DNA of 64,000 nucleotides from Desulfobulbus propionicus. Lineage in GTDB: Bacteria; Desulfobacterota; Desulfobulbia; Desulfobulbales; Desulfobulbaceae. A model generated the notes under the pieces. The model was not told the DNA's origin and searched no databases. It saw only the letters and a program-made list of their open reading frames with translations. A program made the translations under genes and the position numbers. Shown here in pieces: positions 1 through 9,515 of this stretch (positions within the stretch are counted from its first letter, which is position 1; every line of letters begins with the position of its first letter). The DNA lies in contig PDTC01000013.1 in NCBI GenBank assembly GCA_002748735.1, positions 1 through 64,000 of the forward strand, given 5' to 3'.

Positions 1-98
1 TGATCACGCCGATCGCGATGGAGGCAGGGCTTCGCTTTGCGATTCGCGAGGGAGGTCGTACCGTGGGTGCGGGTGTTGTCAGCGAAATTATCGAGTAA
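1..98 (+). CDS. tuf: Elongation factor Tu, C-terminal end (partial)
   Basis: The first 98 bases encode the last 31 residues of EF-Tu, read in frame from base 3 to a TAA stop. The stretch [15 protein letters not shown] is the strongly conserved end of the third beta-barrel domain. EF-Tu carries aminoacyl-tRNA to the ribosome as a GTP complex. The gene ends 10 bp before rpsJ, the usual tuf-rpsJ junction between the str and S10 operons. The start lies outside the window. Many bacteria have two tuf copies, so this may be one of a pair. Confidence 0.97.
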   Translation, partial: ITPIAMEAGLRFAIREGGRTVGAGVVSEIIE

Positions 99-108
99 GA
101 GGTGCTAG

Positions 109-423
109 ATGATCTCGACGGAAAAAATTCGGATCAGGCTGAAAGGGTACGATCATAAGCTGCTGGATCTCTCAACCCGCGAAATAGTTGAGACCGCGCG
201 GCGTACCGGGGCGACTGTTGCCGGGCCGATTCCGCTGCCCACGAGCAAGAACCGCTATACCGTGCTCCGTTCTCCCCATGTGGATAAGAAGTCCAGGGAG
301 CAGTTTGAAATGCGGACCCACAGACGTCTGCTGGATATCTTGGAGCCAACCCAGCAGACCATTGATTCGCTGATGAAGCTTGAACTCTCTGCTGGTGTTG
401 ATGTGGAGATCAAGCTTCCTTGA
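109..423 (+). CDS. rpsJ: 30S ribosomal protein S10
   Basis: S10 sits in the head of the small ribosomal subunit and, in many bacteria, also acts with NusB in antitermination. The 104-residue product has the usual length. It opens with the conserved [14 protein letters not shown] strand and contains the LPT and [15 protein letters not shown] segments of the long loop. The ATG follows an AAGAGGTG ribosome binding site. It is the first gene of the S10 operon here, 10 bp after tuf, so it is probably cotranscribed with tuf. I see no promoter in the short gap. Confidence 0.98.
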   Translation: MISTEKIRIRLKGYDHKLLDLSTREIVETARRTGATVAGPIPLPTSKNRYTVLRSPHVDKKSREQFEMRTHRRLLDILEPTQQTIDSLMKLELSAGVDVEIKLP

Positions 424-490
424 CCATGTCGTGCTCCGGATGAAATATCTTCGGAGCTGTACGTGAAGAGAACAGTTATCAGGTAAAGAG

Positions 491-1123
491 ATGCCGAAAA
501 CATTAGGAATTCTCGGACGTAAAGTCGGAATGACCAGGGTGTACAGTGAACGGGGCCGCGCCATACCCGTTACCGTTATTGAAGCAGGGCCCTGCACAGT
601 ATTGCAGAAGAAAACCCTTGCCAAGGAAGGCTACAATGCTATACAGCTCGGTTTTCTTGAAAAAAAGGCTTCCAGGCTGAACAGGCCCGAGGCCGGCCAC
701 TTCAAACGTTCCGGGGGCAACGGCTTTTATCATATCAGGGAGTTCAGGGTTGCCGATCCTGATGCCTATGAACTGGGCCAGCAGATTGCCTTGAGTGATA
801 TCTTGAAGATCGGTGACAAGGTCGATGTGGTGGGGAAAAGCAAGGGGCGCGGATTCCAGGGCGTTGTCAAGCGTCATGGCTATGCCGGGGGGCCGGCAAC
901 CCATGGTGCTGGTTTTCACCGCGCTCCAGGAGCTATTGGCGCCTGCGCCTGGCCTGCACGAGTTATCAAGGGGAAGAAACTGCCGGGCCATATGGGGACC
1001 ACAAAGGTAACCCAGAAAAATTTAACCATTGTCGATATTCGCGGGGAAGAGAACATTTTGTTGCTACAAGGTACTGTTCCTGGCGCGAAGAATGGCCTGC
1101 TCAGTATTCTGACCAGGGCGTAG
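491..1123 (+). CDS. rplC: 50S ribosomal protein L3
   Basis: L3 is an early assembly protein that binds near the end of 23S rRNA and reaches toward the peptidyl transferase centre. The 210-residue product begins with [12 protein letters not shown], the family signature, and has the central extension around [22 protein letters not shown] that enters the rRNA core. Length matches the family. It lies 67 bp after rpsJ and 26 bp before rplD in the standard S10 order. Confidence 0.98.
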   Translation: MPKTLGILGRKVGMTRVYSERGRAIPVTVIEAGPCTVLQKKTLAKEGYNAIQLGFLEKKASRLNRPEAGHFKRSGGNGFYHIREFRVADPDAYELGQQIALSDILKIGDKVDVVGKSKGRGFQGVVKRHGYAGGPATHGAGFHRAPGAIGACAWPARVIKGKKLPGHMGTTKVTQKNLTIVDIRGEENILLLQGTVPGAKNGLLSILTRA

Positions 1124-1149
1124 AACTGCGCTTTTTCAAGGAGAAAGTC

Positions 1150-1773
1150 ATGGCAGTGTATGACGTAATGAATAGTGCCGCCGAAAAGGTCGGTGAAGTT
1201 GATCTCAAAGACGATCTTTTCGGGGTTGAGGTTAATGAGGGGGTCCTTCACGAAGTGGTCTGTATGCAGCGCGCCAACCGGCGTGCTGGTAATGCCAGCA
1301 CCAAAACTCGCGGCGAAGTTCGTGGCGGCGGTGCCAAGCCTTGGCGGCAGAAAGGAACTGGTCGTGCCCGCTCCGGTAGCCGCAATTCTCCCGTATGGCG
1401 GGGCGGCGGTACTGTTTTTGGGCCGAAGCCAAGAACGTACGGCTATAAGGTCCCCAAAAAAGTCCGTAGGTTGGCGTTGAAAATGGCGTTGAGTGCCCGC
1501 AAGAGTGAAGGGAACCTGGTTGTCCTGGATGCGTTTGACCTTTCTGGGGTAAAAACCAAGGAGTTTGTCAGGGTCATGGCGAATTTTGCTCTTGATAACT
1601 GCCTGATTGTTACCGAAGGGCCTGATGCCACTGTGCAGCTTTCCGCCCGCAATGCGGTCGGGTTTAAGGTGTTGCCTGTTGCTGGCCTCAACGTCCTTGA
1701 TATTCTTAAATACAACAAGCTGATGCTGGTGCAGTCCAGCATAGCAAAGCTTGAAGAGAGGTTGGTGGTATGA
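1150..1773 (+). CDS. rplD: 50S ribosomal protein L4
   Basis: L4 lines the exit tunnel of the large subunit. In enterobacteria it also represses its own S10 operon, but I see no evidence for that leader here. The 207-residue product has the conserved basic tunnel loop [20 protein letters not shown] followed by [13 protein letters not shown]. The ATG has a clean AAGGAG site. The stop overlaps the rplW start by four bases (ATGA), which suggests translational coupling. Confidence 0.98.
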   Translation: MAVYDVMNSAAEKVGEVDLKDDLFGVEVNEGVLHEVVCMQRANRRAGNASTKTRGEVRGGGAKPWRQKGTGRARSGSRNSPVWRGGGTVFGPKPRTYGYKVPKKVRRLALKMALSARKSEGNLVVLDAFDLSGVKTKEFVRVMANFALDNCLIVTEGPDATVQLSARNAVGFKVLPVAGLNVLDILKYNKLMLVQSSIAKLEERLVV

Positions 1774-2060
1774 AGGTCATGCACGGGGTGGTCAAAGGAC
1801 CGCGGCTGACTGAGAAGAGCAGCCTTTTGCAGGAAGAGCAGGGCAAGGTGGTGCTCAAGGTTGACCGTCGCGCCAACAAAATTGAAATCAAAAAGGCTGT
1901 GGAAGCGCTGTTCAATGTCAAGGTTGCCCACGTCAGGACGGTAAATGTTACTGGCAAAAAAAAGAGGGTCGGGATTAAATCCCAGGGGCGAACCAGCGAT
2001 TGGAAAAAAGCGTATGTAACCCTTTCTGAAGGTGAAATCAACTTCCTTGACGAGCTGTGA
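1770..2060 (+). CDS. rplW: 50S ribosomal protein L23
   Basis: L23 lies at the tunnel exit and is the docking site for trigger factor and the signal recognition particle. The 96-residue product has GPRLTEKS at the start, the VDRRANKIEIKKAVEALFNVKV core and a KKKRVG basic loop. It overlaps the end of rplD by four bases, so its start is set by coupling with an upstream GAGAGG site. It is followed by a 60-bp gap before rplB. Confidence 0.98.
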   Translation: MKVMHGVVKGPRLTEKSSLLQEEQGKVVLKVDRRANKIEIKKAVEALFNVKVAHVRTVNVTGKKKRVGIKSQGRTSDWKKAYVTLSEGEINFLDEL

Positions 2061-2120
2061 TTGTAGTGTTCACGTCCAAGGAAAACTGACACCAGAAGAT
2101 CGAACAAAACGGGATAGATT

Positions 2121-2942
2121 ATGGCAATCAAAACCCATAAGCCAACTTCACCAGGGAAAAGGCATCAGGTATCCATTGTTCAGGATTACCTGACTACGGG
2201 CAAACCTGAGAAAAGCCTGCTGGCTCCCCTGAGAAAAAGTGGTGGCCGGAACAGCTTGGGCCGCGTAACTGCTCGTCATCGGGGCGGTGGACACAAGCGT
2301 AACTATCGAATTATCGACTGGAAGCGTAACAAGGAAGGAATAGTCGGCCGGGTAGCTACCATTGAGTATGATCCGAACCGGTCTGCACATATTGCCTTGG
2401 TTGTCTATACTGACGGTGAGAAAAAATACATTCTGGCTCCGGCAGGACTGCGGGTTGGCGATACTGTCATGGCCGGTGCCAATGTGGATATCAAGCCGGG
2501 AAACTGTCTGCCCATGATTAATATTCCCCTGGGTACCATCATTCATAATGTCGAAATGAAGATCGGTAAGGGGGCACAGATGGTACGTTCGGCAGGAGCG
2601 GCTGCCCAGCTTATGGCCAAGGATGGCGATCAGGTGCTGGTCAAACTTCCCAGCGGCGAGGTTCGCAGGTTTCATAAAGAGTGCCGGGCATGCATTGGTG
2701 CAGTGGGTAACACTGAACATGCCTCGGAAAAGCTTGGCAAGGCCGGGCGAAAACGGTGGAAAGGGCGTAGACCAGAAGTCCGCGGCGTCGCCATGAACCC
2801 TGTCGATCATCCCATGGGTGGTGGTGAAGGAAAAAGTTCTGGTGGCCGCCATCCAGTTACCCCTTGGGGTGTGCCTACCAAGGGATTCAAAACCCGTAAG
2901 CGGAAGGGCAGTGATCGGGATATCGTCACCAAACGCAAGTAA
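2121..2942 (+). CDS. rplB: 50S ribosomal protein L2
   Basis: L2 is one of the largest and most conserved ribosomal proteins and is needed for subunit joining and peptidyl transfer. The 273-residue product has the family N-terminus ([11 protein letters not shown]), the [20 protein letters not shown] segment, and the signature [20 protein letters not shown], which carries the functionally important histidine. The ribosome binding site before the ATG is weak. Order and length are standard. Confidence 0.99.
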   Translation: MAIKTHKPTSPGKRHQVSIVQDYLTTGKPEKSLLAPLRKSGGRNSLGRVTARHRGGGHKRNYRIIDWKRNKEGIVGRVATIEYDPNRSAHIALVVYTDGEKKYILAPAGLRVGDTVMAGANVDIKPGNCLPMINIPLGTIIHNVEMKIGKGAQMVRSAGAAAQLMAKDGDQVLVKLPSGEVRRFHKECRACIGAVGNTEHASEKLGKAGRKRWKGRRPEVRGVAMNPVDHPMGGGEGKSSGGRHPVTPWGVPTKGFKTRKRKGSDRDIVTKRK

Positions 2943-2957
2943 ATCTGGAGAGGAGAA

Positions 2958-3230
2958 ATGGCTCGTTCTGTAAAAAAGGGTCCTTTTGTTGATGACCATC
3001 TGATGCGCAAGGTACTTGCAGCACAGGAGAGCGGCTCACGCAAGGTTATTAAAACCTGGTCGCGACGCTCAGACATTCTGCCCGAGATGGTGGGAATGAC
3101 TTTTGCTGTACATAATGGCAAAAAATTTATCCCCGTTTACGTGACAGAAAATATGGTGGGGCACAAGCTGGGGGAGTTTGCCCCGACGCGTACATACTAT
3201 GGTCACGCAGCTGACAGGAAAGGACGCTGA
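2958..3230 (+). CDS. rpsS: 30S ribosomal protein S19
   Basis: S19 forms a complex with S13 in the head of the small subunit and contacts the A-site tRNA. The 90-residue product shows [14 protein letters not shown] at the start, [14 protein letters not shown], and [13 protein letters not shown] near the end, all family signatures. The ATG has a strong GAGAGGAG site. It follows rplB by 15 bp. Confidence 0.98.
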   Translation: MARSVKKGPFVDDHLMRKVLAAQESGSRKVIKTWSRRSDILPEMVGMTFAVHNGKKFIPVYVTENMVGHKLGEFAPTRTYYGHAADRKGR

Positions 3231-3272
3231 CAGGCATTGTTGAGCGTATCAAGTTAAGAGGAGCAGAATACG

Positions 3273-3605
3273 ATGGAGACTAAAGCCGTCGCAAAGTATA
3301 TCCGTATTTCGCCGCAAAAGGCCCGGGTGGTGGCTGATGTCATACGCGGAAAAGATGTTGACACCGCCTTGACCACCTTGCGTTTTATGCCGAAAAAGGC
3401 TGCGCGGATTCTCAGAAAGGTTATCGAGTCTGCTGTTGCTAATGCCGATCAGAACGAGAGCATAGATGTGGATACCCTGTACATCAAATCAATCTTGATT
3501 GATGGCGGTCCCATGCTTAAACGATTCAGGCCTCGTGCCCAAGGCCGGGCAACGCGGATACTTAAAAGAACCAGTCACATCACCGTTGTGGTTGATGAGG
3601 CATAG
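3273..3605 (+). CDS. rplV: 50S ribosomal protein L22
   Basis: L22 binds all domains of 23S rRNA and its beta-hairpin lines the exit tunnel. The 110-residue product has the conserved [19 protein letters not shown] start and the hairpin and tail [15 protein letters not shown]. The start is an ATG preceded by AGAGGAG. It keeps the usual place between rpsS and rpsC. Confidence 0.98.
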   Translation: METKAVAKYIRISPQKARVVADVIRGKDVDTALTTLRFMPKKAARILRKVIESAVANADQNESIDVDTLYIKSILIDGGPMLKRFRPRAQGRATRILKRTSHITVVVDEA

Positions 3606-3652
3606 AAGTCTTACTTGAGAGAATAAAAAAGCAGAGGGAACGGAGGATTACC

Positions 3653-4303
3653 TTGGGTCAAAAAGTCAATCCTATAGGGCTGCGGCTCAACATTACGCGT
3701 TCATGGGAATCCATATGGTACGCGAGCAAGGACTACGCCAAGAATCTCCAGCAGGACCAGGAAATTCGTAAATATCTCAAGCGGCGGCTCTATCATGCCG
3801 GCCTGGCGAGAATTGTTATTGAGCGAACCGGCGAAAAGCTGAGAGTCAAGCTGTATACAGCGCGTCCAGGCATTGTTATTGGCAAAAAGGGTGCGGAGAT
3901 CGAGCAGCTTAAGCGGGATATCGAGCAGAAGTTTAAGCGTGAGTGCATGATCGATATCCAGGAGGTCAGGCGCCCGGAGGCCGATGCTCAGCTTGTTGCC
4001 GAAAATATTGCCATGCAGCTGGAACGGCGTATCGCCTTTCGTCGGGCAATGAAAAAGTCAATAAATTCAGCACTCAGATTTGGGGTCCAGGGGATTAAGG
4101 TCTCCTGCTCTGGTCGTCTGGGTGGAGCTGAAATGTCACGAACGGAATGGTTCAAGGAAGGGCGGGTACCGTTGCACACTTTGCGAGCGGATATTGAATA
4201 CGGGACCGCAGAGGCAAAAACTACGTACGGTATTATTGGCGTCAAGGTGTGGATCTTCAAGGGTGAAGTCCTCAGTGATGCGGACAGGGCCATTGAACAG
4301 TAA
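3653..4303 (+). CDS. rpsC: 30S ribosomal protein S3
   Basis: S3 is part of the mRNA entry pore and has helicase activity on the mRNA. The 216-residue product begins [12 protein letters not shown] and has the KH-type segment [16 protein letters not shown]. Its C-terminal half includes [13 protein letters not shown]. The start codon is TTG, chosen because it gives the exact family N-terminus and follows a CGGAGG site six bases away. The upstream gap is 47 bp. Confidence 0.98.
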   Translation: MGQKVNPIGLRLNITRSWESIWYASKDYAKNLQQDQEIRKYLKRRLYHAGLARIVIERTGEKLRVKLYTARPGIVIGKKGAEIEQLKRDIEQKFKRECMIDIQEVRRPEADAQLVAENIAMQLERRIAFRRAMKKSINSALRFGVQGIKVSCSGRLGGAEMSRTEWFKEGRVPLHTLRADIEYGTAEAKTTYGIIGVKVWIFKGEVLSDADRAIEQ

Positions 4304-4360
4304 CCTGAACAGGTGTCGCGCCTATCCGCAGACGTTTTTTATCCATAGGGGTTGGGAATC

Positions 4361-4777
4361 ATGTTGAGTCCACGAAAAGTCAAGCATCGAAAAGTAATGA
4401 AAGGCCGTATGCGAGGTACTGCCCAGCGGGGTTCCTCCATAGCCTTTGGGGATTTTGCCTTGAAAGCCGTTGGTTGCGGCCGGATGAGCGCCCAGCAGAT
4501 TGAGGCGGGTCGTGTTGCCATCAACAGGCGGGTTAAGCGCGGCGGTAAGATGTGGATCAGGGTGTTCCCTGACAAACCTATTACCAAGAAACCGGCTGAA
4601 ACCCGTATGGGAAAAGGGAAGGGGAATCCTGAATACTGGGTCGCCACTATTCGTCCTGGTAAAATTCTCTATGAACTGCAAGGAGTGTCGGAAGAACTTG
4701 CTGTAGAGGCGCTTACTCTTGCTGCCCACAAGCTGCCCTTTCCAACCAAGGTCATCAGTAAGAGGAGTTCGCTATGA
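4361..4777 (+). CDS. rplP: 50S ribosomal protein L16
   Basis: L16 organises the A-site side of the peptidyl transferase centre. The product from this ATG is 138 residues, starting [15 protein letters not shown] like the family. An in-frame TTG nine bases upstream is possible but would add three residues that the family lacks. Conserved segments include the basic [17 protein letters not shown] and [15 protein letters not shown]. The end overlaps rpmC by four bases. Confidence 0.97.
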   Translation: MLSPRKVKHRKVMKGRMRGTAQRGSSIAFGDFALKAVGCGRMSAQQIEAGRVAINRRVKRGGKMWIRVFPDKPITKKPAETRMGKGKGNPEYWVATIRPGKILYELQGVSEELAVEALTLAAHKLPFPTKVISKRSSL

Positions 4778-4962
4778 AAGCCAAGGAGTTGCGTGATCTG
4801 GGAAGGGAAGATCTCGTCAAGAAGGAACAAGAGCTTCGTGAAGACCTGTTCAAGTTAACTTTTCAGCATGGCATCAGGCGGCTGGAAAATCCTGCACGGC
4901 TTGGGGAACTCCGTAAGGATATCGCCAGGGTAAAAACCGTGTTGGCTGAAAAACAAGGATAA
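4774..4962 (+). CDS. rpmC: 50S ribosomal protein L29
   Basis: L29 is a small two-helix protein near the tunnel exit next to L23. The 62-residue product begins [25 protein letters not shown] and ends with the conserved [21 protein letters not shown]-type helix. Its ATG overlaps the rplP stop (ATGA) and has an AAGAGGAG site inside rplP, so the two are probably translationally coupled. Confidence 0.97.
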   Translation: MKAKELRDLGREDLVKKEQELREDLFKLTFQHGIRRLENPARLGELRKDIARVKTVLAEKQG

Positions 4963-5009
4963 CTTTACGCCATACGTTGTGCGAGTGAACATCATCAGGA
5001 TTAAAACTC

Positions 5010-5264
5010 ATGAGCCATACAAAGAGAAAAACGCAGTTGGGATCCGTAATCAGCAACAAAATGGACAAAAGCGCTGTTGTTCTTGTTGAGCGCAAGGTGC
5101 GCCATAAGCTGTACGGAAAGTACATTCGTCGCAGGGTGAAATACATGGCTCACGATGAGGCGAATCAGTGCAATATCGGCGATACCGTACTGATCGAAGA
5201 GTGTCGGCCACTCTCAAAGAATAAGAGGTGGCGGGTACGATCAGTGGTAGAGAGAGCTGTCTAG
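5010..5264 (+). CDS. rpsQ: 30S ribosomal protein S17
   Basis: S17 is an OB-fold protein that binds 16S rRNA helices 7 and 11 early in assembly. The 84-residue product has the expected order: [18 protein letters not shown], then [19 protein letters not shown], then [18 protein letters not shown]. It follows rpmC by 47 bp, with a CAGGA site before the ATG. Confidence 0.97.
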   Translation: MSHTKRKTQLGSVISNKMDKSAVVLVERKVRHKLYGKYIRRRVKYMAHDEANQCNIGDTVLIEECRPLSKNKRWRVRSVVERAV

Positions 5265-5313
5265 GCTAAGCGGTGATCAGTCGATATTCCAGTTATTTTA
5301 ATCAGGTGAAACC

Positions 5314-5682
5314 ATGATTCAAACTGAAACCATACTCAAGGTGGCCGACAATTCCGGTGCCAAAAAAGTTCTCTGCATCAGGGTCCTGGGAGGGACTGGC
5401 AGACGATATGCGGGCATTGGTGATGTCATCGTCGTCACCGTCAAAGAGGCCATTCCCCATGCAAAGGTGAAAAAAGGGGACGTGCTCAACGCTGTTGTTG
5501 TCCGAACCGCCAAGGAAATCACTCGACCCGAGGACACCACGGTACGATTTGATGAAAACGCAGCTGTGTTATTGAGTCAGGCTGGAGATCCTATCGGCAC
5601 CCGTATCTTCGGACCAGTGGCCAGGGAGTTGCGGGGACTGGGATTTATGAAAATTATATCACTTGCACCTGAAGTGCTGTAG
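5314..5682 (+). CDS. rplN: 50S ribosomal protein L14
   Basis: L14 forms an intersubunit bridge with 16S rRNA and is the binding site for the silencing factor RsfS. The 122-residue product has the exact family length, beginning [18 protein letters not shown] and ending [21 protein letters not shown] good AGGTGA site precedes the ATG. It is the first gene of the classical spc operon. I see no separate promoter in the 49-bp gap. Confidence 0.98.
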   Translation: MIQTETILKVADNSGAKKVLCIRVLGGTGRRYAGIGDVIVVTVKEAIPHAKVKKGDVLNAVVVRTAKEITRPEDTTVRFDENAAVLLSQAGDPIGTRIFGPVARELRGLGFMKIISLAPEVL

Positions 5683-5725
5683 CTGCGTTCATCTCGCAAC
5701 AGGTTACAGGTAAAGAGGAATTGTC

Positions 5726-6064
5726 ATGCGCCAGGGTCAAACAAAACTTTTGAAAAATGATCAGGTTGAGGTCATCGCCGGCAAGGATAAGGGAAGGGTC
5801 GGCAAGATACTCAGTATTGATTATGTAAAAAATCGGGCAGTCGTAGAACGCATCAATATGATCAAGAAGCACCAGAAACCGGTTGATGCCACGCAGCCGG
5901 GGCAGATTATTGATCGTGAGGCATCTGTCCATCTTTCCAATCTGATGCTTGTTTGCCCTGAGTGCACGGAAACGGTGCGGATCGGGAAGAAGTATCTTGA
6001 GGACGGGACAAAGGTGCGTGTCTGCAGGCGCTGCGACGCTACCATAGAAACTGCCAAGAAATAA
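5726..6064 (+). CDS. rplX: 50S ribosomal protein L24
   Basis: L24 starts assembly of the large subunit and lies by the tunnel exit. The 112-residue product has a KOW motif ([16 protein letters not shown]) and the [11 protein letters not shown] segment. The C-terminal part carries CPEC and CRRC pairs (residues near 74 and 97), a four-cysteine arrangement suggestive of metal binding that is seen in some bacterial L24 proteins. An AGAGGA site precedes the ATG. Confidence 0.97.
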   Translation: MRQGQTKLLKNDQVEVIAGKDKGRVGKILSIDYVKNRAVVERINMIKKHQKPVDATQPGQIIDREASVHLSNLMLVCPECTETVRIGKKYLEDGTKVRVCRRCDATIETAKK

Positions 6065-6091
6065 GCGGGCTCGGCACCGACGGAGTAGAAA

Positions 6092-6640
6092 ATGGTTACG
6101 CTGAAAGAACAGTACGAAAACGACTACAGAGGTCGTTTGCAGGAAAAATTTGGCATTACCAATGTCATGAGAATTCCAAAAGTCGAAAAAGTCGTTTTGA
6201 ATATGGGCCTGGGGGAAGCTGTTCAAAACCCGAAGGTTGTCGAAAAGGCCGTTGAGGAGCTGACCGCGATCGCCGGACAACGGGCGGTTGTCACAAAGGC
6301 GAAAAAGTCTATCGCCACCTTTAAGCTGCGTGAGGGGATGCCCATTGGCGCCCGCGTGACACTCAGAAGTGACAAGATGTATGATTTTCTCGCCAAGCTT
6401 ATGAATGTGGCTCTGCCCCGTGTTCGCGATTTTCGGGGAATCTCGGCCAAGGGCTTTGACGGGAACGGTAACTTCTCCATGGGGATAACCGAGCACATTA
6501 TCTTTCCGGAAATTGATTACGACAAGATTGAAAAAATTCGAGGCATGAATATAACCATTGTCACATCAACCGAAGACGATGATGAGGCGCGAGAGTTGCT
6601 CAGCCTTTTGGGGATGCCTTTTAAAAAACGAACGACCTAA
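6092..6640 (+). CDS. rplE: 50S ribosomal protein L5
   Basis: L5 binds 5S rRNA and contacts the P-site tRNA. The 182-residue product is the usual length and has [33 protein letters not shown] and the conserved RVRDFRGIS and [15 protein letters not shown] segments. GGAG precedes the ATG. It lies between rplX and the zinc-type S14 gene in the usual spc order. Confidence 0.98.
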   Translation: MVTLKEQYENDYRGRLQEKFGITNVMRIPKVEKVVLNMGLGEAVQNPKVVEKAVEELTAIAGQRAVVTKAKKSIATFKLREGMPIGARVTLRSDKMYDFLAKLMNVALPRVRDFRGISAKGFDGNGNFSMGITEHIIFPEIDYDKIEKIRGMNITIVTSTEDDDEARELLSLLGMPFKKRTT

Positions 6641-6688
6641 GTGATCGCGAAAAAAGAGCCCGCGAATACATTTTACTAGGAGGATGCA

Positions 6689-6874
6689 GTGGCAAAGAAA
6701 TCTCTGATCGCCAAGGCAATGCGCAAGGCTAAGTTTAAAGTTCGGCAGTATAATCGTTGCCCCCAGTGTGGACGATCCAGGGCGTATTTGCGCAAATTTG
6801 GCATCTGCCGTTTATGCTTTCGTAAGCTGGCCTCCCAGGGACAACTCACCGGCGTGACCAAGTCTAGCTGGTAG
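6689..6874 (+). CDS. rpsZ: 30S ribosomal protein S14, type Z (zinc-binding)
   Basis: S14 is a late assembly protein of the small-subunit head. This is the short 61-residue type Z form, not the roughly 100-residue form. It has the zinc knuckle CPQC (residues 24-27) and CRLC (40-43), expected to hold one Zn ion. The start is GTG, set by a perfect AGGAGG site five bases upstream and by the family N-terminus AKKSLIAKA. The symbol rpsN is also used for this gene. Confidence 0.97.
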   Translation: MAKKSLIAKAMRKAKFKVRQYNRCPQCGRSRAYLRKFGICRLCFRKLASQGQLTGVTKSSW

Positions 6875-6938
6875 TTGTAGATCACCCTGGAGTGCTAAGA
6901 TTGTTCAACAGATTTTTACCCAAGAGAGGAACCTTTTC

Positions 6939-7337
6939 ATGGCAATGAATGATCCCCTTGCTGATATGCTCACAAGAATCCGAAACGGTGTGCGTGCCGG
7001 TTTCGAGACGGTCGAAATGCCGTTGTCCAAGGTAAAGACCGGTGTGGCTGCGGTACTCAAGGAAGAGGGTTACATCAAGGACTATCATGTCGTAAAGGAC
7101 GGGGTCCAGGGAACGTTGAAGATTGAGTTGAAATACGGCCCAAAAAACGAACAGGTTATAACCGGCATACGCCGTGTCTCCAAACCCGGACTTCGCCGGT
7201 ATACCCGAAGTACGGCGATTCCGAAAGTCATGAGCGGGCTGGGCATTTCCATCCTCACTACCTCGAAAGGGGTAATGGTTGATCGGGAAGCGAAGCGTCA
7301 GAACCTGGGTGGGGAGATAATCTGCGAAGTCTGGTAG
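6939..7337 (+). CDS. rpsH: 30S ribosomal protein S8
   Basis: S8 binds the central domain of 16S rRNA and in E. coli represses the spc operon. The 132-residue product begins MNDPLADMLTRIRNG after two extra residues and has the C-terminal signature GLGISILTTSKGVMVDREA. GAGAGGA precedes the ATG. Order and length are standard. Confidence 0.98.
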   Translation: MAMNDPLADMLTRIRNGVRAGFETVEMPLSKVKTGVAAVLKEEGYIKDYHVVKDGVQGTLKIELKYGPKNEQVITGIRRVSKPGLRRYTRSTAIPKVMSGLGISILTTSKGVMVDREAKRQNLGGEIICEVW

Positions 7338-7369
7338 AGATACCAGGTTCCGATATCAGGAGGACCAGA

Positions 7370-7912
7370 ATGTCAAGAATAGGAAAGCAACCCATTTCGC
7401 TGCCCGGCGGCGTCAAGGTTGACATAAACGGTACCCATGTCAAGGTATCCGGAGCTAAAGGGGTACTCGAACGTGACATCCGTCCAGAAATGGAGCTGAA
7501 GGTGGAGGGATCGGAGTTGACAGTTATTCCCAAGGGGACAAGCAAGCGGGTCATGGCCTTTTGGGGGCTGACCCGTTCGCTGGTCAACAATATGGTGCTG
7601 GGGGTAACAGAGGGGTTCCAAAAACAGCTTGCCGTGGAAGGTGTTGGGTATCGTGCTTCAGTGAGTGGAAGTACCCTGACCCTTAATGTCGGGTTTTCTA
7701 ATCCGGTGGAATTCAATTTACCCAAGGGTATTGATGCCGCTGTTGATAAGAATAACACGATCACCTTAAGCGGTATTGACAAAGAGTTGCTTGGGCTTAC
7801 CGCGGCGCAGATTCGTGCCGTTCGCAAGCCTGAACCCTACAAGGGCAAGGGTATCCGGTATATTGATGAGCACATTGTGCGCAAGGTCGGTAAATCCGGC
7901 GCTAGCGCATAG
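7370..7912 (+). CDS. rplF: 50S ribosomal protein L6
   Basis: L6 lies near the factor-binding site of the large subunit. The 180-residue product begins SRIGKQPISLPGGVKV and ends with the signature KPEPYKGKGIRYIDEHIVRK. It contains the two repeated alpha/beta halves of the family. A perfect AGGAGG site precedes the ATG. Confidence 0.98.
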   Translation: MSRIGKQPISLPGGVKVDINGTHVKVSGAKGVLERDIRPEMELKVEGSELTVIPKGTSKRVMAFWGLTRSLVNNMVLGVTEGFQKQLAVEGVGYRASVSGSTLTLNVGFSNPVEFNLPKGIDAAVDKNNTITLSGIDKELLGLTAAQIRAVRKPEPYKGKGIRYIDEHIVRKVGKSGASA

Positions 7913-7934
7913 ATATTCACAACGAGAGTAGGTC

Positions 7935-8300
7935 ATGGCAAAAACCAATCCTAAGGTAGTCGCGCGAAAAAAACGTGCAAGGCGAATTCGAACGAAGATC
8001 AGCGGAACTGCAGAGTGCCCGCGACTGAGCGTGTTTCGTAGCAACCGACATATTTATGCTCAGCTGGTCGACGATGTTGCTTGTACGACACTGGCCAGCG
8101 CCGCTTCTGATGACAAGGAATTTGACGGTGCCGAGCTCAAGGGAAAGTGTGAGAAGGCAAAACGGGTCGGTGAGTTGATCGCCAAGCGAGCTCTTGCCGC
8201 AGGGGTGGAGCAGGCCGTTTTTGACCGTGGCGGAAACCTGTACCATGGACGTGTCAAAGCTCTTTCCGATGGTGCTCGCGAGGGTGGGTTGAAGTTTTAG
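7935..8300 (+). CDS. rplR: 50S ribosomal protein L18
   Basis: L18 binds 5S rRNA with L5. The 121-residue product has the basic N-terminus ([15 protein letters not shown]), then [19 protein letters not shown] and the C-terminal [20 protein letters not shown] signature. It lies between rplF and rpsE as expected. Confidence 0.98.
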   Translation: MAKTNPKVVARKKRARRIRTKISGTAECPRLSVFRSNRHIYAQLVDDVACTTLASAASDDKEFDGAELKGKCEKAKRVGELIAKRALAAGVEQAVFDRGGNLYHGRVKALSDGAREGGLKF

Positions 8301-8350
8301 CGAGTCACAGGTAAATCTCAGAAAAAATGCATTGAGGACGGGGGTGTTTC

Positions 8351-8863
8351 TTGGCTGATTTCAAGCGCGCTAAAGAGAGCAATCAGGACGAGTTTATTGA
8401 GAAAATTGTCTATATCAACAGGGTTGCCAAGGTTGTAAAAGGTGGTCGTCGGTTCAGCTTCAGTGCCATCGTGGTTGTAGGTGACGGCAAAGGTCGTGTC
8501 GGCTATGGCCTTGGCAAGGCTAACCAGGTTCCCGAAGCTATTCGAAAGGGAATTGAGAAGGCAAAGAAAGATATGCAGTCAGTTTCTCTGACACAGACAT
8601 CGATTCCCCACGAGGTTATCGGAAAGTTTAAGTCCGGTAATGTTTTGCTCAAACCAGCCTCTGATGGTACAGGGGTGATTGCCGGTGGTGCCGTACGTGC
8701 GGTGCTCGAGGCTGCGGGTGTACAAAATATCCTGACAAAGTGTCTTGGGTCCAACAATCCGCACAATCTTGTCAAGGCGACGCTGGACGGGTTGAAACAA
8801 CTGCGTTCCGCTGAGCAGATTGCCCGGCTTCGTGGGCTGAATGTTGAAGAAATGGTCGCCTGA
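8351..8863 (+). CDS. rpsE: 30S ribosomal protein S5
   Basis: S5 acts in decoding fidelity and mRNA unwinding at the entry pore. The 170-residue product has [40 protein letters not shown] and the C-terminal [13 protein letters not shown]. The start is a TTG, supported by the family-like N-terminus and by upstream purine-rich GAGGACGGGGGTG. An ATG start in this frame would lose conserved residues. Confidence 0.97.
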   Translation: MADFKRAKESNQDEFIEKIVYINRVAKVVKGGRRFSFSAIVVVGDGKGRVGYGLGKANQVPEAIRKGIEKAKKDMQSVSLTQTSIPHEVIGKFKSGNVLLKPASDGTGVIAGGAVRAVLEAAGVQNILTKCLGSNNPHNLVKATLDGLKQLRSAEQIARLRGLNVEEMVA

Positions 8864-8889
8864 TCTCCAGGCGGGTAACAGGTGGATAC

Positions 8890-9069
8890 ATGAGTGAGAC
8901 AATTACCATAACCCAGGTCAAGAGCGGAATTGGCAGCACTAAGAAGGTGAGAGCCACGTTAGTTGGACTCGGCCTGACAAAAATGCACAAAACCGTGGTC
9001 CGCAAGGACACCCCCGAGGTTCGGGGCATGATCCGCAAGGTGCAGCATCTTGTCCGGGTGGAGGAGTAA
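8890..9069 (+). CDS. rpmD: 50S ribosomal protein L30
   Basis: This short gene encodes 59 residues, starting [15 protein letters not shown] and continuing [19 protein letters not shown], the bacterial L30 pattern. L30 is a small, peripheral large-subunit protein absent from some lineages. The ATG at 8890 follows an AGGTGG site and the TAA ends at 9069, one base before the rplO start. It has its usual place between rpsE and rplO. Confidence 0.95.
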   Translation: MSETITITQVKSGIGSTKKVRATLVGLGLTKMHKTVVRKDTPEVRGMIRKVQHLVRVEE

Positions 9070-9070
9070 G

Positions 9071-9511
9071 ATGACGATTAAACTGAATACACTTTCACCG
9101 AGTACAGGCGCCCGCCGCAACCGCAAACGGTTAGGCAGGGGGCAAGGATCGGGGCTCGGCAAGACAGCCGGTCGTGGACATAAGGGGGCCAGATCCCGGT
9201 CTGGCTACTCCATGAAAGCTGGCTTTGAGGGTGGGCAAATGCCCTTGCACAGGCGACTGCCCAAGCGGGGATTTACCAATATTTTCCGTAAAGAATACCA
9301 GATTATCGGGCTATCTGATCTTGATCGCTTTGATGCTGGGGCCGTGATTGATAGGCAGGCCTTAGTAGAGGCGGGCCTGATTGCAGGTGACAAGCTGGTA
9401 AAAGTCCTCGCTAATGGTGAGGTAACCAAGGCCGTTACGGTTGCCCTGGATAAGGTCTCAAAAAGTGCCAGGGAAAAAATTACCGCAGCTGGCGGAACTG
9501 TAAAGGAGTAA
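9071..9511 (+). CDS. rplO: 50S ribosomal protein L15
   Basis: L15 is a late assembly protein that threads through several 23S rRNA domains. From the ATG at 9071 the product is 146 residues, beginning [23 protein letters not shown] in two conserved stretches, followed by [19 protein letters not shown] and [17 protein letters not shown]. Reading frames extending upstream run into rpmD and are not favoured. A GGAG site lies in the end of rpmD. Confidence 0.97.
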   Translation: MTIKLNTLSPSTGARRNRKRLGRGQGSGLGKTAGRGHKGARSRSGYSMKAGFEGGQMPLHRRLPKRGFTNIFRKEYQIIGLSDLDRFDAGAVIDRQALVEAGLIAGDKLVKVLANGEVTKAVTVALDKVSKSAREKITAAGGTVKE

Positions 9512-9515
9512 GCTG

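Noticed and set aside
2148-2999. A long antisense open frame (283 codons) over rplB
   Set aside because: A shadow of the highly conserved rplB gene; many such antisense frames occur in GC-rich coding sequence.
5654-6496. A long antisense open frame (280 codons) over rplX and rplE
   Set aside because: Also a shadow of ribosomal genes, with no ribosome site or family likeness.
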